Below the pieces are notes generated by a model. That model was not told the origin of the DNA, searched no databases, and saw nothing but the letters and a program-made list of their open reading frames with translations. Below are positions 47,894 to 55,560 of a stretch of DNA of 64,000 bases, piece by piece. The stretch is from the NCBI GenBank assembly GCA_963814875.1, contig CAWFFJ010000021.1:74907-138906 (forward strand), read 5' to 3'. Source of the DNA: CAVSIS01 sp963814875. Lineage in GTDB: Bacteria > Acidobacteriota > Thermoanaerobaculia > Thermoanaerobaculales > Sulfomarinibacteraceae. Position numbers and translations under genes: made by a program. How positions within the stretch are numbered: the first letter of the stretch is position 1; the number at the start of each line of letters is the position of its first letter.

Positions 47894-48610
47894 ATGGCGC
47901 TCGTCGAGCTCGCCGACGTCATCAAGGTCTACCGGATGGGCGAGGTCGAGGTGCGTGCCCTGGCCGGTGTCGACCTGTCCATCGAGGCAGGCGAGTTCGT
48001 GGCCATCATGGGGGCGTCGGGTTCCGGGAAGTCGACCCTGATGAACATCCTCGGATGCCTCGACCGGCCGACCTCGGGGACCTATTGCCTCGGCGGCGCC
48101 GACGTCTCGTCGCTCGACGCCAACGCCCGCGCCGAGATCCGCAACGAGCGGATCGGCTTCGTCTTCCAGAGCTTCAATCTGCTCGCCCGGACCTCGGCGC
48201 TCGAAAACGTGGAGCTGCCGCTGATTTACGGCACCGGCGCCGTGAGCGGCGCCGAGCGCCTGCGCCGGGCGGCCGCGGCGCTCGATCGGGTCGGGCTCCA
48301 CGGCCGCGAGGACCACTACCCGGCCCAGCTCTCCGGTGGCCAGCAGCAGCGGGTCGCCATTGCCAGGGCGCTGGTCACCGACCCGCCGATCCTGCTTGCG
48401 GACGAGCCGACCGGCAACCTCGACACGGCGACCTCCCAGGAGGTGATGGGCGTCTTCACCGAGCTCAACGCGGACGGCAAGACGGTCATCCTGATCACCC
48501 ACGAGCCCGACATCGCCGCCTGGGCCCGACGCAGGGTCGTGCTGCGTGACGGTCTGGTCGTCGAGGACATCGTCACCGAGGGCCTGGGCCCGACCGGAGG
48601 TGGAGCGTGA
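47894..48610 (+). CDS. ABC transporter ATP-binding protein (MacB/LolD type)
   Basis: The ATG at 47894 is 8 bp after the adaptor gene; 238 residues. Walker A is GASGSGKSTLMNILGCLDRP, the Q-loop is in FVFQSFNLLARTSALENVELP, the signature is LSGGQQQRVAIARAL and Walker B is LLADEPTGNLD. This matches the ATPases of the MacB/LolCDE group. It forms the exporter with the next gene, which overlaps it by 4 bp (GTGA). Powers export of peptides, macrolide-like compounds or lipoproteins; the substrate is unknown. Confidence 0.92.
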   Translation: MALVELADVIKVYRMGEVEVRALAGVDLSIEAGEFVAIMGASGSGKSTLMNILGCLDRPTSGTYCLGGADVSSLDANARAEIRNERIGFVFQSFNLLARTSALENVELPLIYGTGAVSGAERLRRAAAALDRVGLHGREDHYPAQLSGGQQQRVAIARALVTDPPILLADEPTGNLDTATSQEVMGVFTELNADGKTVILITHEPDIAAWARRRVVLRDGLVVEDIVTEGLGPTGGGA

Positions 48611-49836
48611 GAGTCGCCGCCGTGCGCGTCGCCAGCATCGCAAAGGTCGGCATGAAGGCGATCCTCCGCAACCCGATGCGGTCGACGCTGACCATGCTCG
48701 GGATCATCATCGGCGTCGCGTGCGTGATCGCGATGGTCGCAGTCGCGTCCGGCGCATCGCGGTCAGTCCAGGAGGCGATCGGCTCGCTCGGGACGAACTT
48801 CATCATGGTCTTCCCGGGCGCCGTCACCCAGTCGGGCGCCCGCATCCACGGCGGCGAGTCGACCCTGACCGAGGACGACGTGGAGGCGATCCGGCGCGAA
48901 TGCCCGTCGGTCGCCTACGTCTCGGCGGGGGTCCGGTCGGCGGGCCAGGTGGTCGCCGGAGGGCTCAACTGGGGCACGGCGGTCTACGGCGCCGACGTCG
49001 ACTGGCCCCTGATCCGGGCCTGGAACACCAGCCAGGGGGAGTTCTTCACCGAAGCCGAGGTGCGCGCCGGGGCCAAGGTCTGCGTGCTCGGCGCCGCCGT
49101 CGCCGAGGCGCTGTTCCCGGATGGACGCGCCGTGGGCCAGGTGGTGCGGATCAAGAACGTGCCCTTCCGGGTGCTCGGCGTGCTCGAGCGCAAGGGCGGA
49201 ACGACCATGGGCACCGACCAGGACGACCAGGTCGTGGCGCCCTACACGACGGTGATGAAGCGGCTCATGGGGACGACCCGGATCAGCATCATCTACATCG
49301 CCGCCGTCTCCTCCGAGGCGGTGCCGAGAGCCCAGGAGGAGATCGAGGGGCTGCTGCGCCAGCGCCACCGCATCCAGGCCGGCCAGCCGAGCGACTTCAT
49401 GATGCGCTCCCAGGAGGAGATCGCCGGGCGCGCCGCCGAGAGCTCGCGCACCATGTCGCTGCTGCTCGGCTCGGTGGCCGCGATCTCGCTGCTGGTCGGC
49501 GGCATCGGGATCATGAACATCATGCTGGTCTCGGTCACCGAGCGCACCCGCGAGATCGGGGTCCGCCTGGCGGTCGGCGCCAAGGCGCGGCACATCCTGC
49601 TCCAGTTCCTGCTCGAGGCCGTCATCCTGTCCGTGGTCGGCGGCGGCATGGGGATCGCGCTCGGGATGGGGGTCAGTCGACTGCTCTCCCGCCTCGCGGG
49701 CTGGCCGACCATCGTCGGTGCCGGCTCGGTCGGTCTCGCGTTCGGGTTCGCGGCTCTGGTCGGCGTGTTCTTCGGCTTCTACCCGGCGCGCAAGGCGTCG
49801 CGGTTGGACCCGATCGAGGCGCTCCGCTACGAATAG
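48607..49836 (+). CDS. MacB-like FtsX-family ABC permease
   Basis: A GTG overlaps the ATPase stop (GTGA). The 409-residue protein has an N-terminal helix (STLTMLGIIIGVACVIAMVA), a large periplasmic domain, and three C-terminal helices (SLLVGGIGIMNIMLVSVTER, a second and a third ending GFAALVGVFFGFYPARKAS). This is the FtsX/MacB topology. TEDDVEAIRRECPSVAYVS is the usual start of the periplasmic domain. With the ATPase and adaptor it forms a MacAB-like tripartite efflux system. Length is normal for the separated permease. Confidence 0.9.
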   Translation: MRVAAVRVASIAKVGMKAILRNPMRSTLTMLGIIIGVACVIAMVAVASGASRSVQEAIGSLGTNFIMVFPGAVTQSGARIHGGESTLTEDDVEAIRRECPSVAYVSAGVRSAGQVVAGGLNWGTAVYGADVDWPLIRAWNTSQGEFFTEAEVRAGAKVCVLGAAVAEALFPDGRAVGQVVRIKNVPFRVLGVLERKGGTTMGTDQDDQVVAPYTTVMKRLMGTTRISIIYIAAVSSEAVPRAQEEIEGLLRQRHRIQAGQPSDFMMRSQEEIAGRAAESSRTMSLLLGSVAAISLLVGGIGIMNIMLVSVTERTREIGVRLAVGAKARHILLQFLLEAVILSVVGGGMGIALGMGVSRLLSRLAGWPTIVGAGSVGLAFGFAALVGVFFGFYPARKASRLDPIEALRYE

Positions 49837-49891
49837 CATTCTGCGGGGCGGGGCGAGGGGCGTCGCCCCTCACCCCGCCCCGCGGAATGCT
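49835..49891 (+). terminator. Long GC-rich hairpin at the end of the efflux operon
   Basis: Starting at the permease stop codon, a 27-bp stem (49835-49861 with 49865-49891) has one mismatch, one G-T pair and a 3-nt loop. It lacks a T tract. It probably ends or stabilises the transcript. Its first bases, AGCATTCTGCGGGG, resemble the arm of the inverted repeat at 17982. Confidence 0.75.
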
Positions 49892-49905
49892 TAGTGTCCT
49901 GCTTG

Positions 49906-50042
49906 GGAAGTCCAATGTGCTTCTCGCGGAGCCAGCGTGGTTCCTGGCAAGGCGCGACGACGCAGACGTAGCCCAGCTACTTCAAGGAGGAGCAACACCG
50001 CCAGGTGCCGCGATGGCCCGCGAGCAGTGCGTTGGGACTTTC
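49906..50042. repeat. Palindromic intergenic element
   Basis: Imperfect inverted ends (GGGAAGTCC... and ...GGGACTTTCC, about 25 bp each with mismatches) enclose about 90 bp containing GCAGACGTAGCCCAGCTAC. This inner motif, with GTAGC and GCTAC arms and a following AAGGAGGAG segment, is related to the hairpins near 26800 and 27040. No ORF in it is credible. Confidence 0.45.
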
Positions 50043-50137
50043 CAAACAGGGCACTCAATGGGCTTCGCCCATCGGGGGTAGGACTGACGGCACAGCTCCC
50101 AGTGGCCTTGGTCCGTGTCCCGGCATGTTTGGTGCTG

Positions 50138-50146
50138 TGGTATGAT
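50138..50146 (+). promoter_or_regulatory. Extended -10 promoter of the mazEF-like pair
   Basis: TGGTATGAT gives an extended -10 (TGn plus TATGAT at 50141-50146) 25 bases before the antitoxin GTG. Autoregulation by the antitoxin would be usual, but no operator palindrome was identified. Confidence 0.5.
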
Positions 50147-50171
50147 CGCTGGTAGTACCGGAGGTGCTGCC

Positions 50172-50414
50172 GTGCCCGTCAGCAAGATTGCCGTCAGCCT
50201 CGACCGCTCGCTCGTCGAGCAGATTGACCGGATGGTGCGAGAGGGTGAGTACCCGAGTCGAAGCCGTGCCATCCAAGACGCCTTGCAGGAGCGGCTTCGT
50301 CGTGTTTCTCGCGACCGCCTCGCCCGCGAATGCGCAAAGCTCGATCCAGCTCGGGAGATCCAGCTTGCAGACGAGGGAATGGCTGTGGATAGGGACCAAT
50401 GGCCGCAGTACTGA
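50172..50414 (+). CDS. Ribbon-helix-helix antitoxin (MazE-type)
   Basis: GGAGG at 50160-50164 sets the GTG start at 50172; 80 residues. The N-terminal half is a ribbon-helix-helix fold: KIAVSLDRSLVEQIDRMV and YPSRSRAIQDALQERL. The C-terminus, LADEGMAVDRDQWPQY, is typical of the toxin-binding tail of such antitoxins. It overlaps the mazF gene by 16 bp, the classical arrangement. It neutralises the toxin and represses the operon. Confidence 0.88.
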   Translation: MPVSKIAVSLDRSLVEQIDRMVREGEYPSRSRAIQDALQERLRRVSRDRLARECAKLDPAREIQLADEGMAVDRDQWPQY

Positions 50415-50737
50415 GAGGTGACGTTTACTGGGCCGACCTCAATCCGGTTGTTGGCTCAGAACAGGCCGGCCGGCGCCCGGTCCTCGTCATTAGCGAAGAC
50501 ATCTTCAACGAGCGATCCGGAACCGTCATTGCCATGGCGATCACCTCTCAGGCACAGGGAGCAGGCTTCCCTCTCACCGTCGAAATCACGGAACCGGGAC
50601 TGCCCAAGCGATCCTGGATCAAGACGCACCAGGTCCGGACGCTCTCCACGCTGCGCCTTGGGGAGCGCATCACGAGACTCTCGCCCGAGCTGGTCAGCGA
50701 AGCCGTAGACGGCCTGTGTGAGGTCGTTGGCGCCTGA
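50399..50737 (+). CDS. mazF: MazF-family mRNA interferase toxin
   Basis: The 112-residue protein is a PemK/MazF toxin: RGDVYWADLNPVVGSEQAGR (with the conserved G-x-E-Q-x-x-x-R-P), RPVLVISEDIFNERSGTVI, and AITSQAQG preceding the substrate-binding loop. KTHQVRTLSTLRLGERI is the conserved end. It cleaves RNA in a sequence-specific way when free of antitoxin. Complete and intact, in contrast with the broken toxin-antitoxin remnants just downstream. Confidence 0.93.
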   Translation: MAAVLRGDVYWADLNPVVGSEQAGRRPVLVISEDIFNERSGTVIAMAITSQAQGAGFPLTVEITEPGLPKRSWIKTHQVRTLSTLRLGERITRLSPELVSEAVDGLCEVVGA

Positions 50738-50796
50738 CCCGTGTCGCTGTCGATCCTGTCGGGAGCCTCCGACCCCCAGGACAGTGGGATGGAGAC

Positions 50797-51024
50797 GTGG
50801 GTTCGACGTTTGAAGAACTTGCTCGTGGTCACCGCGGCTGGCCAGTTTGGCGGTTCAGGTTCGGTGGGGAGTCTGACGACGACTTCTCTGAGTGCAGGAC
50901 GGCTCAGGAACGGTTGGCGACGATGTGGAGGCTGAGCGTTCAGGCTTCGCTCCTGGTCGGGCGCCGCCTTCCAGACTACGAACGCTCCGCCAGCCCGGGC
51001 CGGGTCATTCGAAACGGCAAGTGA
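50797..51024 (+). CDS. Small antitoxin-like protein, copy 1
   Basis: This 75-residue ORF (GTG start) is a diverged paralogue of the one at 51707. Shared features are WPV-x-x-(F/Y)-R, a DD(F/L)S segment, a T-A-(Q/E)-ER-L-A motif, M-W-x-LSVQA and LP-x-Y-x-R-SASPGRV. Such proteins, by memory, are often encoded just before nucleotidyltransferase-type toxins. After its stop, the sequence LSQDSRDL is a decayed match to the LSQDFRDLL after copy 2, and looks like the start of such a toxin. Likely an orphan remnant of a toxin-antitoxin pair. Confidence 0.45.
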   Translation: MGSTFEELARGHRGWPVWRFRFGGESDDDFSECRTAQERLATMWRLSVQASLLVGRRLPDYERSASPGRVIRNGK

Positions 51025-51152
51025 CCGACAAGGTTTTGAGCCAGGATTCCCGGGATCTTCCGGACACAGCAAGCCGAAGGCGAGCGGGTTCACCAACGCG
51101 ACCTCGAGCTGGACATTCCTCGCGCCTGCCTTCAGGCAGCCCATGAAGCGCT

Positions 51153-51208
51153 GCTCTGAGCGGTTCACATTCGCATGCCACCACCTCTGGTGGGGGAATG
51201 TGACTTCC
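51153..51208. repeat. 56-bp repeat, copy 1
   Basis: Identical to 52061-52116. It holds an imperfect palindrome (CACATTC ... GAATGTG around CCACC/GGTGG). With the two antitoxin-like genes it marks an older duplication of about 410 bp. Confidence 0.8.
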
Positions 51209-51339
51209 TTCGGTGCCTGGTCTGAATACGTTGGGAAGTGTCGGCGGAAGATCAACTTCCCAAGCTCTTGGAGCATTGAAAACGGGCTCCGGAGAAGGAG
51301 ATCTCTCAGCCTGAAACCAGGAGCTGGTCCTTCTCCTTT

Positions 51340-51514
51340 CATGAATTATGGCTGCAGATTCATGAAGGGAACCGGCCGTCGCCTCGACGACTTCGACCTT
51401 GTGATCGCTGCGACCGCCATCACCCTCGGCTATCGCCTGGTGACCAACAACGAGCGGCACTTCGCCCGGATCGCAGGGCTGGCTCTGGACAACTGGGTGA
51501 AGCTCCCGCCGTGA
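51340..51514 (+). pseudogene. PIN-domain (VapC-type) toxin remnant
   Basis: Only the C-terminal third of a PIN toxin is present: LDDFDLVIAATAITLGYRL, then VTNNERHFARIAGLALDNW. These carry the conserved D-x-x-I-A-A and L-V-T-x-N-x-x-x-F motifs. The N-terminal catalytic aspartates are missing, so it is inactive. The frame is open upstream to 51143 but shows no PIN sequence. Part of the decayed toxin-antitoxin region. Confidence 0.7.
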
Positions 51515-51694
51515 TCCCAGCCCCGGTGCCAAGTCAGGCGATCCCGACGATTCCTTGAAGATCGTCGGAATGGCCTCACCACCGGTCAAGCAGCGGATCT
51601 CGCGCTCCAGATCGCACCGGACCACGTGGGTGACCTGCGCCCAGACGGGGTTGATACCGTTTTCGATTACCGGTCGGGCGCGAGCGATTCCACC

Positions 51695-51700
51695 TATAAT
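51695..51700 (+). promoter_or_regulatory. TATAAT -10 element (leaderless candidate)
   Basis: A perfect TATAAT followed by six bases and the ATG at 51707. No Shine-Dalgarno sequence and no clear -35. Confidence 0.5.
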
Positions 51701-51706
51701 TGCTGC

Positions 51707-52054
51707 ATGGACTCCAGCTCCGAGGAACGTGCTCGCGCCCGGCGGACGTGGCCTGTTCGTGAGTACAGGCTCGGTGAAGAGCCCGGAGACGACCTGAGCG
51801 CATGCACAACGGCTGAGGAGCGCCTGGCGATGATGTGGGAGCTGAGCGTTCAGGCCTGGTTGCTGGCCGGGCGCACCTTCCCAAGTTACGCACGATCCGC
51901 CAGCCCTGGCCGGGTCATGCGTAGAGGCCATGACGGAACGGACCTGAGCCAGGACTTCCGGGATCTTCTGAACTCACCAAGCCAAAGACGAGCGGGTTCA
52001 CCGACTCAGCCTAGACCAAGACTTGTCTCCCGGCCGTCTTCAGGCGGCCCATGA
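51707..52054 (+). CDS. Antitoxin-like protein, copy 2, fused to nucleotidyltransferase remnant
   Basis: The ATG at 51707 gives 115 residues. Residues about 1-75 form the same small protein as copy 1 but better conserved (SSEERARARRTWPV, GEEPGDDLSACTTAEERLAM, RTFPSYARSASPGRV). The frame then runs into DLSQDFRDLLNS, which resembles the N-terminus of nucleotidyltransferase toxins (D-F-x-D-L-L-x-x-L-N), and ends as nonsense. The toxin is therefore lost and its beginning is read through. A leaderless promoter precedes it. Family identity is from memory and moderately uncertain. Confidence 0.5.
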   Translation: MDSSSEERARARRTWPVREYRLGEEPGDDLSACTTAEERLAMMWELSVQAWLLAGRTFPSYARSASPGRVMRRGHDGTDLSQDFRDLLNSPSQRRAGSPTQPRPRLVSRPSSGGP

Positions 52055-52060
52055 ACCGCC

Positions 52061-52116
52061 GCTCTGAGCGGTTCACATTCGCATGCCACCACCTCTGGTG
52101 GGGGAATGTGACTTCC
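52061..52116. repeat. 56-bp repeat, copy 2
   Basis: Second copy of the 56-bp sequence at 51153-51208, placed at the same distance after the antitoxin-like gene. Confidence 0.8.
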
Positions 52117-52137
52117 GATCCACACCTTCGCGGAGTG

Positions 52138-52183
52138 CTTGTCAAGCGTCGGTGGCACATCGTGGCCGCCGACGCTTGACAAG
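52138..52183. repeat. 18-bp inverted repeat (strong hairpin)
   Basis: Arms 52138-52155 and 52166-52183 (CTTGTCAAGCGTCGG and its complement, one G-T-type mismatch) surround a 10-nt loop. No T tract follows. It lies at the border between the toxin-antitoxin remnants and the cassette array. Confidence 0.65.
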
Positions 52184-52733
52184 ACTACGCGAAAGCTGTA
52201 CGAAAGAGAGAGCGATTCGGACAGACGTCGAAGTTCGGAAATTTGTAAGAACGGTTCTCAGGATTTATTAACTGCTTTGTTTTCAGTCGATTGCGACTCG
52301 CATCGAACTGCGGTAGCTGACTCAACCCGAATGTGCACACCACGTCACAGCCCATTCGGCACCTTCGCCTTCCGTTGATCTATGGTTGGTTTATGACTAC
52401 AGCGAAGCCTCAGCCCTCCACAATCGTCCCTTCATCGCACCGCGGAGCTGAGCACGCGGCCCTCGGCAGCGCCGCCCAGAACCGCGCGACGGCAGCTGGC
52501 CGGTGTGGACTGGGCAAAGGTCCGGCCGGGAACAAGGCGGCGTGCTCTGACGTCGATGGGAGCGTCGCGGGGGGAGTTACACGGATCTGCATATCACCCC
52601 TTGATAAGTGGAGGCTCCACACGCAAGATGAGACGATGCAAGAGCTTGGACCCAACGCCGGGCGCGGTCCAGAAGGGGTGCTACACAGCGTCTCGCCCAC
52701 GTTCGGCGTGTTACACAGATCTGTATATTTGTA
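52184..52733. other. Non-coding border region of the cassette array
   Basis: No gene is supported here. A 19-bp imperfect direct repeat (GTTACACGGATCTGCATAT near 52577 and GTTACACAGATCTGTATAT near 52709) lies before the first GTTAGGC core. The composition is less GC-rich than the chromosome. It could include an attI-like site or a decayed cassette. Confidence 0.4.
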
Positions 52734-52740
52734 GTTAGGC
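52734..52740 (+). other. Integron-type R' core (GTTAGGC), left end of the array
   Basis: GTTAGGC fits the attC/attI core consensus GTTRRRY and is identical to the R' of three attC candidates downstream. No matching R'' or stem was identified upstream, so this may be an attI-like end or the scar of an older cassette. Confidence 0.45.
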
Positions 52741-52809
52741 CGCTGTTGGCTACGCATCGTCCTTTGCACTAGGATCGTCTAGCTCGGTTCGTCGTTTGGT
52801 GTCCATCTA

Positions 52810-53289
52810 ATGCCTGATCACCTCCTTGTGCCAGACATCGCACCCTACTTAGGACTAGCATGGGTCTTGTTCATCGCAATCCTGTCCGCGATCTATCGAA
52901 CCAAGAAGGGCAAACCCGTTCTCTTCTGGACCGTCTCTGACGCCGACTTCATTGTTCACTTCGCCTCAGGCCACGCTGGACGCAGCTGGATTCTCTGCTT
53001 AGCCGGCGCCAGCAACTGCTTGGTCGTGGCCGTTGCTCAGGGCCGGTTCATCGTGCGCCCCTGGTTTCCCTTCAATCTGCTCTTTCTGCCGGAGATCTAC
53101 GGCCTTGAGTGCGATGTCCCACTGGATTGGGTGGTTTCCGTTGATCTCTCTGAATCTCGCTTTTCGGTGCGACGTATTTCCATCGAATATCACGATGAAC
53201 TCTTGCAGAGCCACACGATCACTCTCAGATTCCGAGATCCGGAGCGTCTGGCCGAACACCTACCCCAAAATGCTGCGAACGCAGCCTAA
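52810..53289 (+). CDS. Cassette 1 hypothetical protein
   Basis: The ATG at 52810 gives 159 residues. One hydrophobic helix lies near the N-terminus (LGLAWVLFIAILSAIY), followed by a soluble domain with HFASGHAGRSWILCLAG, RPWFPFNLLFLPEIYG and WVVSVDLSESRFSVRRISIE. I do not recognise the family. The TAA stop is inside the R'' core (GCCTAAC), as is common in integron cassettes. No Shine-Dalgarno sequence is evident. The codon mix is less GC-rich than in neighbouring chromosomal genes. Confidence 0.55.
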   Translation: MPDHLLVPDIAPYLGLAWVLFIAILSAIYRTKKGKPVLFWTVSDADFIVHFASGHAGRSWILCLAGASNCLVVAVAQGRFIVRPWFPFNLLFLPEIYGLECDVPLDWVVSVDLSESRFSVRRISIEYHDELLQSHTITLRFRDPERLAEHLPQNAANAA

Positions 53290-53421
53290 CTGCTCGTTGC
53301 AGCGGACCGAAGCTCCTGTCACGGCGTGTGCTGGCCGCCGCCCGACCGCCCGGGCACACGCCGCGCCAGGTCCCTTCCAGGGGTCGGGAACGCTCCGGCC
53401 GCTGAACTCGAAACGTTAGGC
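53284..53421 (+). other. attC-like recombination site 1
   Basis: R'' is GCCTAAC (53284-53290) and R' is GTTAGGC (53415-53421), exact complements. Inside, TTGCAGCGGACCG pairs with GGCCGCTGAAC around one or two unpaired bases, and CGGCGTGTGC pairs with GCACACGCCG. Length (138 bp), core sequences and imperfect stem match integron attC sites. Confidence 0.8.
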
Positions 53422-53449
53422 CAAGTTCCCCATCCATCCTGGAGATGCT

Positions 53450-53953
53450 GTGAGCTCCCAATCGAGCGTCGTGGCCCCACCCCCTGAACCCCGTCGATCC
53501 AGCTGGGTATCCGAAAGGGCGCCGATGATCGCTGGGATCATCCTGGCAGCTCCACTCCCCGTGCTGGCGCTCCTCCTTCTTGTAGCGTCATCCCTCCTCG
53601 ATGGTTTCGAGCGCTCTCCATTCATCGTTCTCGCCGCCCTCTTGGTCGCTGGATCCATTGCCTCCACAGTCCTGCTCATCAGGCGACTCGCAAGACGCAA
53701 GGGTAGTTCGCCACGGCTCACCTTCATCGACTGGCTCACGCTGCTATACACGGCCAGTTTCTCTCTTGGACTTCTTGGTTTTGCGTACCTCTTCCTACTC
53801 TCCGGCCCTGGGCTTGCCCCGCCGCTCGGCGCCACCCTGAGCAACGTGGTGTTTGGCCTATTCCTGGGTCCGTTCTTGTTCGCACTCCCAACGATCTTCG
53901 TCCACCACGCGATCTACTTCGGGCGCAGGTTTCTTGGCCGCGCAGGCCGCTGA
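53450..53953 (+). CDS. Cassette 2 four-helix membrane protein
   Basis: A GTG at 53450 behind GGAG gives 167 residues. After a polar N-terminus come four hydrophobic helices (MIAGIILAAPLPVLALLLLV, PFIVLAALLVAGSIASTVLL, LTLLYTASFSLGLLGFAYLF and one ending LFALPTIFVHHAIYFG). No family is recognised. It is the only ORF between attC-like sites 1 and 2, as expected for a one-gene cassette. Confidence 0.6.
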   Translation: MSSQSSVVAPPPEPRRSSWVSERAPMIAGIILAAPLPVLALLLLVASSLLDGFERSPFIVLAALLVAGSIASTVLLIRRLARRKGSSPRLTFIDWLTLLYTASFSLGLLGFAYLFLLSGPGLAPPLGATLSNVVFGLFLGPFLFALPTIFVHHAIYFGRRFLGRAGR

Positions 53954-54031
53954 GCAATGGTTCACCCCTTTCTTGACCAACCCCAGACTTGAGCAACGGG
54001 ACAGCCCAGAAGCATGGATAGCACCGCGCAG

Positions 54032-54153
54032 GCCTAACCCCGCGTTGAAGCGGACGAGGCCGCTCGCTGGTTCGCTGTGATGGCCACCAATCCTGTTGCC
54101 CGCCGGCTTCGCCGAGGCTACTGCGGCCTCGCCGCTTAACGCGAGCGTTAGGC
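54032..54153 (+). other. attC-like recombination site 2
   Basis: R'' GCCTAAC (54032-54038) and R' GTTAGGC (54147-54153). The L'' arm TTGAAGCGGACGAGGCCGC pairs with GCGGCCTCGCCGCTTAA, leaving one unpaired A, exactly the extrahelical-base arrangement of attC sites. This is the clearest site in the array. Confidence 0.87.
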
Positions 54154-54179
54154 AGCGAAGCGACATTCCCCATAGCCGT

Positions 54180-54755
54180 ATGCAGCTTTCTGATCTCTCT
54201 CACTTCACCGTAGACTCCATCGCCCTGGAGGGTCGGGATTGGGTGCTCCACGGCCACTTCAACCACATTGAGCACGTGACCGAGGGTTCCTGCTGGCTGT
54301 ATCTGCCGAGCGACTATTCGTATCACGGAACTCTGGAGGCGCTCTCTCGAGACACCCTCCGAGCTCGCTTCAACGCCGGTGTCGAAGAGCCGCCTGCAGA
54401 CCTCGCTGTCGGCTCTTCAGTACCTTGGATCGACGGATACTGGGAAATCCAGCAGGTTTCCACGGTGCTTGATCAGGCGCATGTTTGGCGTCGGGTGGTC
54501 TTCGAAGCCAGCGACTCACTTGTGTGTTCCACTCCTCAGGGTCGCTGGTGGCGCAAGGCCGACGGCGCGACCCAAACCGATTCCGAATTGGTCTTCCCCA
54601 GTGGTTGGGACCACGAGCATTGCCTCATCTGCTATTGCCACATTGACCCAGGCCATACCGCGTTCACGGATCCAGACGATCAGTGGCTTTGCCAGCAGTG
54701 TCACGCCAAATACGCTTTGACGAACGACCTGCGGTTCATGTTCGGTGAGGCGTGA
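54180..54755 (+). CDS. Cassette 3 protein with C-terminal zinc-ribbon-like motif
   Basis: The ATG at 54180 gives 191 residues. The N-terminal domain is beta-rich (FTVDSIALEGRDWVLHGHFN, HVTEGSCWLYLPSDYSY). The last 45 residues carry a probable zinc site: HCLICYCHID and LCQQCHAKYA, i.e. two Cys-x-x-Cys pairs with nearby His. Function is unknown; the size and position suggest a cassette-borne immunity or stress protein, but that is speculation. The stop is followed at once by GTTCAAC, which fits R''. Confidence 0.6.
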   Translation: MQLSDLSHFTVDSIALEGRDWVLHGHFNHIEHVTEGSCWLYLPSDYSYHGTLEALSRDTLRARFNAGVEEPPADLAVGSSVPWIDGYWEIQQVSTVLDQAHVWRRVVFEASDSLVCSTPQGRWWRKADGATQTDSELVFPSGWDHEHCLICYCHIDPGHTAFTDPDDQWLCQQCHAKYALTNDLRFMFGEA

Positions 54756-54910
54756 GTTCAACTTTGAAGCTCGACGGATGGATACGCCGCGACGACAGAT
54801 CGCGGCTCAACGTATCCATGGTTTGCCATCAACTTTGAAGTGCGACACCGTAACCGGCTTCTTTCCAGAAGTGACGCATCGTAACCATCGCACAATCAGA
54901 CATATCCAAT
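54756..54910. other. Non-coding part of cassette 3
   Basis: A hairpin (ATGGATACG ... CGTATCCAT with CCGCG/CGCGG inside) at about 54777-54821 is flanked by two copies of TCAACTTTGAAG (about 54758-54769 and 54829-54840). GTTCAAC at 54756-54762 is a candidate R'' for a long site ending at GTTGAAC (54961-54967). Confidence 0.4.
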
Positions 54911-54967
54911 GCCTGACGAAGAAGGGCTTGGTGCCGCGCGGAGCCGCGGCACAAGCCAGTGTTGAAC
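54911..54967 (+). repeat. Palindromic cassette-boundary repeat, copy a
   Basis: GCCTGAC ... GTTGAAC encloses a stem of GGCTTGGTGCCGCG with CGCGGCACAAGCC, leaving one unpaired G. Copies b (55871) and c (57541) share this form. R' (GTTGAAC) fits GTTRRRY; R'' (GCCTGAC) departs from RYYYAAC at one base. Either a divergent attC class or an unrelated palindrome. Confidence 0.6.
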
Positions 54968-55254
54968 TCAATCCGAGTGGCAGCGGTGAGGGCTGGGTTT
55001 TCAACCGATGTCAGGCGTTCGAGCGAGGCGGGCGGGCTGGCGTTTCTGGTCGAGGGCGAGGGCGATCCTGGTGTCGGGGCGGGGCGAGAGGAGCGCAGAG
55101 GCGCGCCGGCGGGGCGCCAGGGACCGGCAAGGAGAGGCGCCGGGAGGATCGGGGCACATGGAATTCGGCCGGCGAATTGCACCGCTCCCTCATGACTCTC
55201 TCCTTTCCAGGCGACAGGCGGTACCCGTCAACCTGTCAGGAGAGGTGGCTCTCC

Positions 55255-55287
55255 AAACGGCCGCGCCGCTTGAGGGGAACGTTAGCT
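55255..55287 (+). other. attC-like 3' half-site
   Basis: CGGCCGCGCCGCTTGAGGGG followed by AAC and GTTAGCT resembles the L'/R' half of an attC site. No convincing R''/L'' half is found upstream, so the site may be degraded. GTTAGCT overlaps the end of the minus-strand antitoxin gene. Confidence 0.45.
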
Positions 55288-55560
55288 GCCGGTTTCGCGG
55301 AGCCGCCCAGAGACGTACTTGTGGAGGACGCTTGCTACCAGCGTTTGGTAGGGGATGCCTTCCTGAAGGGCCCTCTTCTGCAGCGCTGCCAAGTCGCTCG
55401 AAGAAAGGCGGATGTTGATGCGGCGGTCCTTCTTGAAGGTCGCCTCGGCGTACTTTCGGTACGTGGCGACCTGCCGACCCCTATCCCTGACCGACTGCCA
55501 CTCTCCGGAATCCACAGACTCCAGGAGCTCCCGCTCGTCCTTTTCCAGGTCGTCCATCAT
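55282..55560 (-). CDS. BrnA-like / CopG-type antitoxin
   Basis: GGAGG just upstream of the ATG at 55560; the start overlaps the toxin stop by 4 bp. The 92-residue protein has EKDERELLESVDSGEW at the N-terminus and a ribbon-helix-helix-like C-terminus (RINIRLSSSDLAALQKRAL, GIPYQTLVASVLHKY). This is typical of antitoxins paired with BrnT-like toxins. Encoded opposite to the cassette direction, with its toxin upstream. Toxin-antitoxin pairs often stabilise cassette arrays. Confidence 0.82.
   Translation of the reverse strand: MMDDLEKDERELLESVDSGEWQSVRDRGRQVATYRKYAEATFKKDRRINIRLSSSDLAALQKRALQEGIPYQTLVASVLHKYVSGRLRETGS

Noticed and set aside
51005..51931. Minus-strand 308-codon frame across the toxin-antitoxin remnants
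   Set aside because: It covers both strands' repeats and a VapC remnant in antisense and shows no domain or plausible start.
52333..52734. 133-codon frame at the left border of the array
   Set aside because: Low-complexity Ala/Gly content, no start signal and it crosses the direct repeat.
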